Shown here in pieces: positions 34,816-44,001 of a stretch of 64,000 nucleotides of DNA. A program made the translations under genes and the position numbers. The stretch is from JACCXM01 sp046328335 (GTDB taxonomy: Bacteria > Chloroflexota > Chloroflexia > Thermomicrobiales > UBA6265): the NCBI GenBank assembly GCA_046328335.1, contig JAXLWU010000009.1, positions 62,001 to 126,000 on the forward strand, in the 5' to 3' direction. Numbering within the stretch: position 1 is the first letter of the stretch; the number at the start of each line of letters is the position of its first letter. The notes below the pieces were generated by a model that was not told the origin of the DNA, searched no databases, and worked only from the letters and a program-made list of their open reading frames with translations.

Positions 34816-36441
34816 TTACACGCAGATGCCGCCGTTGCAAGTCTGGCCTTGCGGACAGCCTGGCACGCCGTTCGTACAGCAGCCGGCATTGATGATGCAT
34901 GTTCCGCCACAGCAGCGCCGGTTGTTGGTGCAGCCGGAGACGCCATCCGTGCAGCAGAAGTTGTCCGGAATGCACTGGTCACCGCAGCATTTCTGACCTG
35001 CTGGACAGCAGGGACCATTGGCACCGCAATACGACTCGCAGATGCCGCCGTTGCACCGTTGTCCATCTGGGCACCCGGGAGCGCCATTGGTGCAGCAACC
35101 GGCGTTGATGATGCAAGTGCCGCCACAGCACTGGCGGTTGTTGGTGCAGCCGACTTGACCGTCGGTGCAGCAGAAGCCGTCCTGGATGCACTGTTGGCCG
35201 CAGCACTGCTGGCCGAGCGGGCACGTCACTCCCGGCAGGCAGGGTAGCTGGCAAATGCCCCCGTTGCACTCCTGGCCATCAGGACAGCCTGGCTGGCCGT
35301 TGGTGCAGCAGCCCGCGTTGATGATGCAGGTGCCACCGCAGCACTGACGGCTGTTGGTGCAGCCTGGCGTTCCGTCCGTGCAACAGAAGTTCGTGGGGAT
35401 GCACTGATCGCCACAGCACTTCTGCCCGCAAGGACAATCGGCATCCTGTCCGCAAAACGGCTCACAGATACCGCCGTTGCAACGCTGTCCGGCGGGACAC
35501 CCAGGAACGTTGTTCGTGCAACAACCCGCATTGATGATGCACTCGCCACCGCAACACCGGCGATTGTTGGTGCAACCCTGAGCGCCGTTCGTGCAGCAGA
35601 AATTCGCCGGAATGCACTGATTGCCACAACATTTCTGCCCGGCCGGACAGCCCGCCTGGCCGTTGATGCAGCATTCGTCTTTGGCGATGCAGGTGCCACC
35701 GCAGCACTTCTTGCCATCGTCACAGCAGACCCCATCGCAGCATTCGCGCGGCGCTGGACACTGCGTGCCGGGCGCGCCGTTCGCGTTTCGCGTGTAGACG
35801 CAGGTCGAGATGTTCTGATTGCACGTCACTGACTGACAGGTGCGCGGTGAACACTCTGCATCCTGGCAGCAAGGATCGACCCCGGTCGGGCAGTCGCTAT
35901 TGTCGATGGAGCCATTGCAGAGACGGGTGCGACAGAAGCGAGTGGCGCCATTGGTCTGGAGGCCCCGGCACGCGGAGGAGCCAAGATTGGCTTTTGTCAG
36001 GTTGGCGCCGTTGAATTCGGCGTTGGTCAGTGTCGAGCTGGAGAGGTTCGCGCCACAGAGGCTGGCATTGTTGAATTTGGTGCTCTTCATCGACGAGCCG
36101 GACAGGTTGTAACCGTCGAGATCCTGGCCGGAGAAGTTGCAGTTGTTCAGATTGGCGCTCGGTCCGGGGCTCGAGCAGGTGGCCTCTGCACTCACTGCAC
36201 CATCATCGCCAGGTCCCGGCGGTGGAGCGTCTCCGCCCTTCCCCTTGGCGTGGCGCTTGCCGCGCTCGTGCTTGCGGTTCGTTTCCCGTCCACTCCTGTT
36301 CTTGCCTTTGCCGTGGCCCTTGCCGAGCGCACTGGTCACGGCGGTGGCGCCGCTCATCCCGAGCAACGCTCCGATCGCCGAGCGACGTGAACCAGGTGTG
36401 CTCAGCAGGCGGACAAAGCGATCGAACGACTCGGAATCCAT
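34816..36441 (-). CDS. Secreted cysteine-rich repeat protein with pentapeptide segment
   Basis: A 541-residue protein, not assigned to a known function. Residues 1-45 form a twin-arginine-like leader (SRRSAIGALLGMSGATAV) preceded by MDSESFDRFVRLL; a basic, proline-rich linker follows. Residues about 95-157 have pentapeptide-like repeats (ANLNNCNF, ASLCGANL, EFNGANLTKANL). Residues about 160-541 are very cysteine-rich, with four tandem copies of a 71-72 residue module containing CCGG(T/E)CIINAGCCTN and GCPxGQxCNGGIC. Many disulphides or metal bonds are likely in an exported protein. ATG 36441 follows GGAGGAG at 7 bases. Confidence 0.85.
   Translation of the reverse strand: MDSESFDRFVRLLSTPGSRRSAIGALLGMSGATAVTSALGKGHGKGKNRSGRETNRKHERGKRHAKGKGGDAPPPGPGDDGAVSAEATCSSPGPSANLNNCNFSGQDLDGYNLSGSSMKSTKFNNASLCGANLSSSTLTNAEFNGANLTKANLGSSACRGLQTNGATRFCRTRLCNGSIDNSDCPTGVDPCCQDAECSPRTCQSVTCNQNISTCVYTRNANGAPGTQCPAPRECCDGVCCDDGKKCCGGTCIAKDECCINGQAGCPAGQKCCGNQCIPANFCCTNGAQGCTNNRRCCGGECIINAGCCTNNVPGCPAGQRCNGGICEPFCGQDADCPCGQKCCGDQCIPTNFCCTDGTPGCTNSRQCCGGTCIINAGCCTNGQPGCPDGQECNGGICQLPCLPGVTCPLGQQCCGQQCIQDGFCCTDGQVGCTNNRQCCGGTCIINAGCCTNGAPGCPDGQRCNGGICESYCGANGPCCPAGQKCCGDQCIPDNFCCTDGVSGCTNNRRCCGGTCIINAGCCTNGVPGCPQGQTCNGGICV
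34819..35740 (-). repeat. Four tandem 213-216 bp coding repeats
   Basis: The GATGATGCA landmark of each cysteine module occurs at 34891, 35107, 35320 and 35533, giving periods of 216, 213 and 213 bases, all multiples of three. The copies differ mainly at third codon positions and a few surface residues, as expected for selection on protein after duplication. Confidence 0.85.
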
Positions 36442-36890
36442 GAGCGGTCTCCTCCGGCTTTTGGGCGCAACGGACCTGACCGTCAGTGTAAGGGCAGGAC
36501 AACGCTCCCGCTATGGTGAAAACTGCCTATTTTCTTCGCGGCAAGGGTCAGCATGTCGCGGAGCAAGCGTCCTTGCCCTTGCTCGATCGCGCGATTCAAC
36601 CCCTGCAACGCGACGATGGTCGATCGCGAGTGTCTGTCACTCGCGCCTACTCCGCCTGGCAAGACGTCCCTTGGGCAACCTCATCACAACCGTGAGATCC
36701 TGGATGAGCGGCGACGCTCAGGAGTCCCCGGCGCCCGCGATGTCATGCCGAGGAGCGCCAGCCGGATGATGAGCAAGAGCGCCAGATCAATGCCGGTTCT
36801 GTTCTCCAGCGCTTCCGGCATCATCACGGAGCGAATGTTGGGGGCGGCGGTAACATCGACCTCACTCAAGCAACGAATGGAGGTTCAGTA
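36442..36890. other. 449-base gap, no gene or RNA recognised
   Basis: This separates the divergent cysteine-rich gene and VOC gene, so it should hold promoters for both. On the - strand a TACACT near 36490 could be a -10 element, but no matching -35 was found. Short open frames on both strands lack ribosome-binding sites or protein-like composition. Confidence 0.4.
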
Positions 36891-37271
36891 GTGACAGTTC
36901 CTGGCGGTCTGACGTTCACGATGACAACCCTCAACTCCCCCAACCCCCCGGCCCTGGCACGGTTCTACGCGCGCCTGCTGGGGTGGGAGATCGAGACCGA
37001 GGAGCCCGGGTGGGTGACGCTGCGCAATCCGGCCGGTGGAACCAGGCTGGGCTTCCACATCGAAGATGTCTACACCCCGCCAGTCTGGCCCTCCCGGCCG
37101 GGCGAACAGATCATGATGATGCATCTGGAGATCCGGGTCGATGACCTGGCAACTGCCTGCGCCTGGGCGCAGGAGTGCGGCGCGACGATGGCCGCCTTCC
37201 AGCCACAGGAGGCTGTCCGCGTCCACCTCGACCCAGACGGGCATCCCTTTTGTCTGTACCTGGAGTCATGA
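36891..37271 (+). CDS. VOC-superfamily (glyoxalase/bleomycin-resistance-like) protein
   Basis: A 126-residue single-domain vicinal oxygen chelate protein. It has the family's NPPALARFYARLLGWEIE near residue 20, GWVTLRNPAGG, the second half-motif LEIRVDDLATACAWAQECGA, and the end HLDPDGHPFCLYLE. VOC proteins range from metal enzymes to antibiotic-binding proteins. The first metal His position is not clearly conserved, so a binding role is possible. GTG 36891 is about 8 bases after GGAGG. Confidence 0.85.
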   Translation: MTVPGGLTFTMTTLNSPNPPALARFYARLLGWEIETEEPGWVTLRNPAGGTRLGFHIEDVYTPPVWPSRPGEQIMMMHLEIRVDDLATACAWAQECGATMAAFQPQEAVRVHLDPDGHPFCLYLES

Positions 37272-37723
37272 CCCGCGTTGAATCGTGCATCATCAGGTGA
37301 TGCGTCATGCCGGGGTCTGGCGACCAAAGAAACATCGAGCGCCGAAGATCGCGAAGAGGTGGGCGCGCCGGGCTTGAGTGCGCACCGATCCACCACTTCC
37401 CCACACAAGCACCATCTCATCCTGTTACGGTTTGGCCGTAGATCCACTAGCGCCAGCGCGTCCCACTAGCTCGGGCACATCGCGCATCAGTCACTCTCCT
37501 GCTGGTAACCAGCGAATGGGCAGTGTTTGCCGATGCGAACGTCGCGGTCTCCGTTCATGCTGATCGAGCGCCGGAAAAACTTGATCCGGCGCTAGCAGAC
37601 CGGATCGGAGGCTCGGATGCTCGCGGTTCAGGTGGTCGCAAGGCCGGCCATATTGCGTCGCCAGAATCGGTATTTTGGCGCCGTCGCCCGCCTCGCGTGG
37701 CGCGCTGACCGGAGGCGGGCGAG
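37272..37723. other. 452-base gap, no gene recognised
   Basis: No open frame with protein-like composition, strong promoter, long hairpin or RNA gene could be supported here on either strand. Confidence 0.4.
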
Positions 37724-38116
37724 ATGAATCCGACAGGATGGATCGAGACGCTCGGCGTCTCCCCGGCCTGGCGATTCGGCGCGTTGAGCGTCGGGGCGAT
37801 GGTCGTACTCGCCGGACTGGACATGACCGGGGCCATTCTGGCCAAGGAATGGACGTTGCGCCAGCACCCCGCTTGGTTCCTCGCGGGGTTGCTCACGTTT
37901 GGCGTGCTGTTCGCCGTCTACGCCGCCAGCCTGCACATCGCCGAGTTGTCGATCGTCACCCTGGGGTGGATCGTCTTCTTGCAGATCGGCCTCATGGTGA
38001 CCGATACGATGCGCTACGGCGTCTCGTTCCCCGCGGAAAAGTGGCTGGCGATCGTCGTCATGCTCCTCCTGCAAGCCTTTCTCGTCCTCGGACCAAACGG
38101 CAACGCCGCGTCCTGA
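37724..38116 (+). CDS. Small membrane protein, probably four helices
   Basis: A 130-residue hydrophobic protein with helices at about 18-38 (FGALSVGAMVVLAGLDMTGA), 49-70 (WFLAGLLTFGVLFAVYAASL), 73-93 (LSIVTLGWIVFLQIGLMV) and 105-122. The size and helix number recall small multidrug-resistance transporters, but their membrane Glu (near residue 14) is not evident here, and no family was recognised. ATG 37724 follows GGAGG. It lies 38 bases before the decarboxylase-fold gene and may be co-transcribed. Confidence 0.75.
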   Translation: MNPTGWIETLGVSPAWRFGALSVGAMVVLAGLDMTGAILAKEWTLRQHPAWFLAGLLTFGVLFAVYAASLHIAELSIVTLGWIVFLQIGLMVTDTMRYGVSFPAEKWLAIVVMLLLQAFLVLGPNGNAAS

Positions 38117-38154
38117 CCTGTCCTTCTCGCTCGTCCAAGTCAGGAGACTTCCCT

Positions 38155-39648
38155 ATGGTGAGCGCACTTGCGCGCCATGACGTGCCATGCTGTCCGTTCG
38201 TGCCGCTCGATCAGCGGCAGATGCCGATCGTCAGCGCGATCGCGTCCTACCGCCGCTCCGGCACCATCTCCTTCTCCACACCCGGCCACAAGGGCGGCGC
38301 CGGATTCGATCCCGCGCTACGCGACCTCCTCGGCGACGATCTCGGCGAGGCCGACGTCTGGCTGAACCCCGCCGACCATGCCGCGGCACTGACCGCGGCG
38401 GAACGGCTCGCGGCCGGAGCATGGGGCGCTGACCGCACGTTTTTTCTGACGAACGGCTCCTCGGCCGGAAATCAGGCGCTGATGCTGGCGATGGTCGGTC
38501 CGGGCGACACGGTGATCGTCGGGCGCGATCTCCATCAGTCGCTCCTTACGGCGCTCATTCTCACCGGTGCACGGCCGATCTATCTGCCGCCAAGGTTACA
38601 TCCAGAGCTGGGCGTCGGCATCGGGATCGATCCTGAAGACCTCGCCGCCGCGCTCGCCGCCAATCCAGAAACACGGCTGGTCAGCGTCGTCAGCCCAACC
38701 TACTGGGGCGTCACGAGCGAGCTGCAAGCGCTCGCCGCGATCGCACATCAGTGGGATGTACCGTTCGTCGTCGATGCGGCCTGGGGTCCGCATTTCGGAT
38801 TCTCCACCGCGCTGCCGGCTTCCGCCCTGACCAGCGGCGCCGACGCGGCAATCACCAGTCCCCACAAGGTGCTCAGCGGGCTATCGCAGGCGGCCCTGCT
38901 CCATGTCCGGGGTGAGCGCATCGATGCCGCCCGCGTCGCTTCGGCGGTGGCGATGACCAGGACAACGAGTCCGCTGCTGCCGATTCTGGCATCGCTCGAT
39001 GCCTGCCGCCGCCAGCTCGCGATCGATGGCGAGCGGATGCTGGGGCGCGTGGTAACACTCGCCGCAGGTGCGCGCCGCCGGTTGCGCGCCATCCCGGGGA
39101 TCGATCTGCTCGATGCGGACCGACTCGGGTTGCCGCCGCGCCGGGTGGATCCCACCCGGCTCGTTCTCGACCTCGCGGGGATCGGTCTGACCGGGATGGC
39201 CGCCGAACGTGCCCTGCGCGACCGCTTCGCCATCGCACCGGAGATGAGCGACCTGCTAGGCGTCATCTGCCTGATCACGCCGGGGGATACCGGTCACGGT
39301 ATCGACAGACTGGTCGGGGCGATGGCCGCGCTCGCCGGAGAGCGGCGGCCGCGATTCACGTCGACATCGCTCCTGCGCTCCGCTACGGCCGCCGTTGCCC
39401 CCGGTCCGCAAGCACTGACCCCGCGCGAGGCTTACTTCGCGCCGGCCCGGCCAGTGCCTTTGCGAGAAACGGTCGGCGCCGTGGGGGCAGAGGCGGTGGT
39501 CCCCTACCCGCCAGGAATCCCGGTCTTCACCCCCGGCGAAATCATCACGGCGGTGAAAGTGGATTACCTGCGCGCGGTCCTGGCGGAAGGGCTGCACATT
39601 CGCGGCCCCGCCGATCCAACGCTCGAAACGCTCCGGGTCGTTGCCTGA
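38155..39648 (+). CDS. Orn/Lys/Arg decarboxylase-family PLP protein
   Basis: A 497-residue fold-type I PLP protein. Key features are TISFSTPGHKGGAGFDP near residue 40, FLTNGSSAGNQ near 100, VVDAAWGPHFGF near 205, and the PLP Lys in ITSPHKVLSGLSQ near 240. The C-terminal domain has EAVVPYPPGIPVFTPGEII. It is closer to the shorter SpeA2/YaaO-type decarboxylases than to the large inducible ones. These decarboxylate arginine, lysine or ornithine to polyamines; the substrate is unknown here. ATG 38155 is 9 bases after AGGAG. Confidence 0.9.
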   Translation: MVSALARHDVPCCPFVPLDQRQMPIVSAIASYRRSGTISFSTPGHKGGAGFDPALRDLLGDDLGEADVWLNPADHAAALTAAERLAAGAWGADRTFFLTNGSSAGNQALMLAMVGPGDTVIVGRDLHQSLLTALILTGARPIYLPPRLHPELGVGIGIDPEDLAAALAANPETRLVSVVSPTYWGVTSELQALAAIAHQWDVPFVVDAAWGPHFGFSTALPASALTSGADAAITSPHKVLSGLSQAALLHVRGERIDAARVASAVAMTRTTSPLLPILASLDACRRQLAIDGERMLGRVVTLAAGARRRLRAIPGIDLLDADRLGLPPRRVDPTRLVLDLAGIGLTGMAAERALRDRFAIAPEMSDLLGVICLITPGDTGHGIDRLVGAMAALAGERRPRFTSTSLLRSATAAVAPGPQALTPREAYFAPARPVPLRETVGAVGAEAVVPYPPGIPVFTPGEIITAVKVDYLRAVLAEGLHIRGPADPTLETLRVVA

Positions 39649-39782
39649 GCTCGATCGCACCATCTGCCGGGCTGAACTATCACAACGTCAAATTCGCGAG
39701 ATAGCGCGATTCGGATCGACCGGCAATCGAAAATCGTTCACACTACGCGCCATCGTCACACCGCCGTGGCCGGAGAGCGCGG

Positions 39783-42164
39783 ATGGTCGAACCCAGCGGT
39801 AGGCACCAGCTCGCGACGATTCCCCTCCCTCGTACCCGCCTCATCGGCCGGGAATCCGAAGTTGCCGCGGCGAAGACCTTCTTATTGGGAGAATCTGTCC
39901 CGCTCTTGACCCTGACCGGCACCGGCGGGGTCGGCAAGACGAGTCTCGCACTCGCCATCGCGCATGAGGTGGAATCGGCCTTCACCCACGGCGCCATCTT
40001 CGTCGATTTCTCCCCGCTCTCGGATGCCTCACTGGTTCCTGCTTCCGTCGCAACCGTTCTGGGGATCATCGAGCCTAGTGACCGTTCCCTAACCTCGGCC
40101 ATCCTTACGTCGCTCCATCGCGAGCAACGCCTACTATTGCTGGACAATTGCGAACACGTCCTAGATTCCGCGGCTAACCTTGTCGCCGACATCCTCACCC
40201 ACTGCCCGGCCGTTCAGGTGTTGGCGACGAGCCGGGCACCGTTGCATGTCCGTGGCGAGCAGGTCTTTCCCGTTCTTCCGCTCGCCGTCCCCGCGGCCGG
40301 AACGACCGCACTCGACGCCGTGCAGACGTCGGCCGCCGTAGAACTGTTCGCCCAGCGGGCGCGGAGTGCCGATCCTCGGTTTGTCCTCGCCGCAAAAAAT
40401 GCCGGGGTGGTTGCGGAAATCTGTCAGCGGCTGGATGGTCTGCCGTTGGCCATCGAAATCGCCGCGGCGCGTATCACTGTACTCTCGCTACAGGAACTGC
40501 TGGCGCTGCTCACCCACCGTCTCCAGATCCTCGACGCCGGTCCCGGCGATGCCCCCGCGCGACATCAGACGATCCGCGACACGATCGCCTGGAGCTACGA
40601 TCTGCTCACTCCGGAGGAGCAAGCCTTTTTCCGCACGCTGGCGGTCTTCAGCGGAGGCTGGACACTGGATGCGGCAGCGGACGTTTGCGATGTTCCACCG
40701 CTTACCGCCTTGTCCCACCTCGAACGCCTGGTGGAGCAGAGTCTGGTCGTGCCCCAGAGGAGCGATGCCTGGACTGAATCACGCTTCACTATGCTGGAGA
40801 CGATTCGCGAGTTCGCCCTGGCCGAACTCATCGCCCACCACGAGCAACGCGACGCGCAATCGCGGCATGCTACGTATTTTCTCCGGATCTGTCAGAACGC
40901 CGCCGCAACGTGGCCCCTCGCCGGCCCTCCTCGTGTTGCGCTCGACTGGGCGGAGCGCGAGCACCCGAACATTCGCGGCTCGCTGGCTCTTCTGATCGAC
41001 CTCGACGCCACCGAGATGGCGCTGCAACTCGCGGTCGCCGTCGGTGACTTCTGGTTCACCCGAAGTCATTGTGCCGAGGGAATTGCATGGTACCGACGCG
41101 CGCTGGCGGGGACTGGTACGGTGAAGCCGCTGACGCGAGCGCAGGCCTTGACCTGGATCGCGGCGCTCGCGGGTCGTTTGCCGGACCTGTCTGCTCTCGC
41201 GGGTAGTGAGGAGAGTGTGGCAATTCTGGCCGCGCTCGGCGACGATTCCATCGACCGCGCGAACGCCCTCCAACAGCTTGGTGTGCTGGTCAACCTTCAA
41301 GGCGATCATCGTCGCGCTGGGGTGATCTTCGCCGAAGCGGCCGCGCGCTTCGAGACCCTCGGCAATCGCGATATGACCACTATCGCGTTGGCGAATCAAG
41401 CGATGGCTGCGCGGCTGGCTGGCGCGATGGATCGCGCGGCGCAATTTGCGGACCAGGCGCTGGCGCTCCAGGACGATCAGCCCCATCCGTGGAGCCTGTT
41501 ACTCGCCCTCATTGTTCGCGGCGATGTGGCCCGGCACCGCGGTGATCGCATGACCGCCCTAATAGACAGCGATCGTGCCTTTAGAGTCGCCGTGGAATAC
41601 GGCGACTTCGCTCTCGGAAGCGACGCCGTAACTCGTTTGGGGTTACTCGCCGCCGATGAAGGTCGGGCCGAGCAAGCAGTGCGGCTGTTCGGGGCGGCGG
41701 AGAACTTAAGAGAAACCGTGAGCCAGACGCGTTTGGAATTTATCGAAGCGGAGTACACCCAGACCCTTGTCATAGGTCGGGCCCAGTTGGGCGAGAAAAC
41801 ATTTGCGGCAGCATGGGCAGCAGGTCGACAGCTCAATCTTGATGCGTTGTCACGTGAAATCACCTGCTTGCAACATGAAATCGATGCGCGGACGACATAC
41901 TTCGAACCAGTCTCGCCCGCTGCTGATGTCGAACCTCGAGCCCCGGCGCAGCCCGCCTTCGATCTGACGCGTCGGGAGCGGGAGGTCCTCGGTCTCCTTT
42001 GCCAGCGATTGACCAACGCGGAGATCGCCGAGCGGTTGTTCATCAGTCCTCGCACCGCTGGCGATCACGTCGCGAACGTGCTGGCAAAGCTCGGCGTCGC
42101 CAATCGCCGTGATGCCGCCGCCGTGGCCGTGCTAGGCGGATTGATCCAGTCAACGCGCCCCTAG
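39783..42164 (+). CDS. ATPase-LuxR transcriptional regulator (AfsR/MalT-like STAND type)
   Basis: A 793-residue regulator. It has an N-terminal ATPase with Walker A GTGGVGKTS near residue 47, Walker B LLLLDNCEHV near 118, and LDGLPLAIEIAAARI near 218. A helical repeat region (about 380-700) follows, then a C-terminal LuxR helix-turn-helix (LTRREREVLGLLCQRLTNAE, then LFISPRTAGDHVANVLAKLG). STAND-type regulators switch on gene expression after nucleotide-driven assembly. It is 38-40% similar by eye to the paralogue at 45341 in motif order. ATG 39783; the 134 bases upstream show no clear promoter. Confidence 0.9.
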   Translation: MVEPSGRHQLATIPLPRTRLIGRESEVAAAKTFLLGESVPLLTLTGTGGVGKTSLALAIAHEVESAFTHGAIFVDFSPLSDASLVPASVATVLGIIEPSDRSLTSAILTSLHREQRLLLLDNCEHVLDSAANLVADILTHCPAVQVLATSRAPLHVRGEQVFPVLPLAVPAAGTTALDAVQTSAAVELFAQRARSADPRFVLAAKNAGVVAEICQRLDGLPLAIEIAAARITVLSLQELLALLTHRLQILDAGPGDAPARHQTIRDTIAWSYDLLTPEEQAFFRTLAVFSGGWTLDAAADVCDVPPLTALSHLERLVEQSLVVPQRSDAWTESRFTMLETIREFALAELIAHHEQRDAQSRHATYFLRICQNAAATWPLAGPPRVALDWAEREHPNIRGSLALLIDLDATEMALQLAVAVGDFWFTRSHCAEGIAWYRRALAGTGTVKPLTRAQALTWIAALAGRLPDLSALAGSEESVAILAALGDDSIDRANALQQLGVLVNLQGDHRRAGVIFAEAAARFETLGNRDMTTIALANQAMAARLAGAMDRAAQFADQALALQDDQPHPWSLLLALIVRGDVARHRGDRMTALIDSDRAFRVAVEYGDFALGSDAVTRLGLLAADEGRAEQAVRLFGAAENLRETVSQTRLEFIEAEYTQTLVIGRAQLGEKTFAAAWAAGRQLNLDALSREITCLQHEIDARTTYFEPVSPAADVEPRAPAQPAFDLTRREREVLGLLCQRLTNAEIAERLFISPRTAGDHVANVLAKLGVANRRDAAAVAVLGGLIQSTRP

Positions 42165-42289
42165 CGTCAGCCGCCACCGATCGATAACCCGGAACTTCTG
42201 CAAATCCGTCGTTTTCTCCGTCGTTTTTCCGGATGGCAGGACGTGAATCTCGGTGCATGCTGAAAGCGTGCCGCTGATGGGCACCGTGA

Positions 42290-42303
42290 ACCGGAATTCC
42301 GGT
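42290..42303. promoter_or_regulatory. 14-base palindrome before the small ORF
   Basis: ACCGGAATTCCGGT is a perfect palindrome, 30 bases before the possible start at 42333. It could be an operator or a chance event; no promoter hexamers were found with it. Confidence 0.3.
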
Positions 42304-42332
42304 CCGCGTAAAGACCAGGGCGCGAGGAGTTC

Positions 42333-42581
42333 ATGATGCAGACGATTTCGCCCGTGATCGCCGCGGCCGAAGCGCGTCGTCGCGATTTCATCGACGAGGG
42401 GATGCGGGAGCAACGGATCCATGATGCCCTCGAGCACGCAACGAGATATCCACGAAGTGAATCTGCCAACCGGTGGCGAGCGCCTCCGCTTCACCAGTTT
42501 ACGCATCGTGTCGTCAATGCCGTGAAGGCGATTCCGGTACATCGAGTGTCTTTCACAAGAACGCGCGCGCGGATCGGGTGA
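42333..42581 (+). CDS. Possible small protein, unknown
   Basis: An 82-residue frame beginning MMQTISPVIAAAEARRRDFI after AGGAGTTC. The first 40 residues are alpha-helical and charged, which looks real. The remainder is less protein-like and may be frame-shifted, so this may be a degraded gene. The rest of the 557-base gap 42165-42721 shows nothing else supportable. Confidence 0.35.
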   Translation: MMQTISPVIAAAEARRRDFIDEGMREQRIHDALEHATRYPRSESANRWRAPPLHQFTHRVVNAVKAIPVHRVSFTRTRARIG

Positions 42582-42721
42582 GCAACGCGCTCGCTCGTTC
42601 GTTGCCCCGCCTCATCAACCATGTTGGGATGAATTCGTTTCCCGTTCGCACAACTTCCGATCCTGATCCTCTCCGAATCGATACCTCGCGTTCCTCACAG
42701 CACCACCAGGAGGGTCGATCC

Positions 42722-43924
42722 ATGTCACGTTTTTCGTCAATTGGTTCTTTGCTGATGCTCGTCGCGATCTCGGTGTCGGGACTGGCATCACCACCAGTCT
42801 TCGCCCAGGAGGACGTGTCCCCCGCGGCTACCTCACCATCACTCGGACCGACAGCAGTGGCCACTGGTCTGATCAATCCCCGCGGCTTCACCTGGGACGA
42901 CGAAGGCCGGATGATCGTCGCGCTCGCCGGGAACGGCGGGCTCGCCACCGATCCGACTCGGGAATCAGCCTCTGGCACGCCAGACCCGAACGCCACCCCC
43001 GATCTCGTCGCCGACTCAGCGGACGTCCTTGTCGCCGACCAGAGTGGCGCCGTGGTCAAGATCATGAGTGGCTGTCCCGTCGATGTGGCGATCGGACTTC
43101 CGTCCTACAACTTCCTCCCCCTCAACTGGGCCGATGGCGTCATCGACGTCGCCGTCTTGGACGGCACCCTCTATGCCCTGGTCGATGGGGGCGGTGAGGC
43201 CGCGCTTCACCCTGAGGAACCGAACGGGGTCTACCGCATTCAGGATGGCGCCGCTCACCTGGTTGCCGACCTTTCGGCGTGGTTCCGCGCCAACCCCGTC
43301 GCCGAGCCGACTCACGATATCTCCCCTGACGGTCAGCCCTACGCCATGGTCGCGAGCGAGGGCAAGCTGTGGATTACCGAATCCAACCACGAGCAACTGC
43401 TGACCGTGACGCCGCAGGGCACGATCACCCGCATCGTCGACCTCTCCCCGGCCGCACTGGTCGATGTCGGCGTGCCGACCGGCCTGGCGATCGCCCCGGA
43501 CGGGAGCATGTACATCGGACTGCTGAGCGAGGTGCCATTTCCGGATGGAGCGGCCAAGGTGATCGAGGTCGCGACCGACGGCGCCGTCCGCGATGTCTGG
43601 ACGGGACTGACCGCTGTCACCGATATCGCACTCGGGCCGGATGGCACGCTCTACGCCAGCGAACTTTCGACCGGCAATAGCGATACGGATCCCTTCTATC
43701 ACCCGCACAGCGGCGCGGTGGTCCATCAGACCGGTCCCGACACGATGGAAGTGGTCGTCAGCGACCTGGATTACCCGGTCCATCTCGGCTTTGGTCCCGA
43801 CGGGATGATCTACGTCGGTGGTCCCGCGCTTGGCTCCAACGCCGGTCAAGGCGCCATTCTCCGCCTCGATCCCACGGAGGCGCCAGTCTCGGCGGCAGAC
43901 CTGCCGCAACCGCATGTCTGTTAG
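42722..43924 (+). CDS. ScyD/ScyE-family secreted beta-propeller
   Basis: A 400-residue exported protein. The signal peptide is FSSIGSLLMLVAISVSGLAS with likely cleavage near VFAQ. The body begins with the ScyD-like VATGLINPRGFTWDDEGRMI and has repeated propeller blades (NGVYRIQDGAAH, GVPTGLAIAPDGSMYIGLLS, GLTAVTDIALGPDGTLYASE, HLGFGPDGMIYVGGP). The family is named from scytonemin genes, but most bacterial members have no known function. ATG 42722 follows AGGAGGG. Confidence 0.88.
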   Translation: MSRFSSIGSLLMLVAISVSGLASPPVFAQEDVSPAATSPSLGPTAVATGLINPRGFTWDDEGRMIVALAGNGGLATDPTRESASGTPDPNATPDLVADSADVLVADQSGAVVKIMSGCPVDVAIGLPSYNFLPLNWADGVIDVAVLDGTLYALVDGGGEAALHPEEPNGVYRIQDGAAHLVADLSAWFRANPVAEPTHDISPDGQPYAMVASEGKLWITESNHEQLLTVTPQGTITRIVDLSPAALVDVGVPTGLAIAPDGSMYIGLLSEVPFPDGAAKVIEVATDGAVRDVWTGLTAVTDIALGPDGTLYASELSTGNSDTDPFYHPHSGAVVHQTGPDTMEVVVSDLDYPVHLGFGPDGMIYVGGPALGSNAGQGAILRLDPTEAPVSAADLPQPHVC

Positions 43925-44001
43925 TCCGATGAGTCCGGCGCCAACAAATCCCTGATCGGCGGTTTGTCCGTCACGTGGCATCCGCAGCGAAAGGCTTGGC
44001 C

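Noticed and set aside
34819..35740. Regular repeats that might suggest a CRISPR array
   Set aside because: Period is 213-216 bases, multiples of three, within an open frame encoding cysteine modules; no short repeat-spacer pattern.
36684..36869. 61-residue - strand frame with a hydrophobic segment
   Set aside because: No ribosome-binding site and no supporting context; too short to call.
42150..42542. 130-residue open frame on the - strand
   Set aside because: No ribosome-binding site or family features; a + strand frame with a good ribosome-binding site covers part of it.
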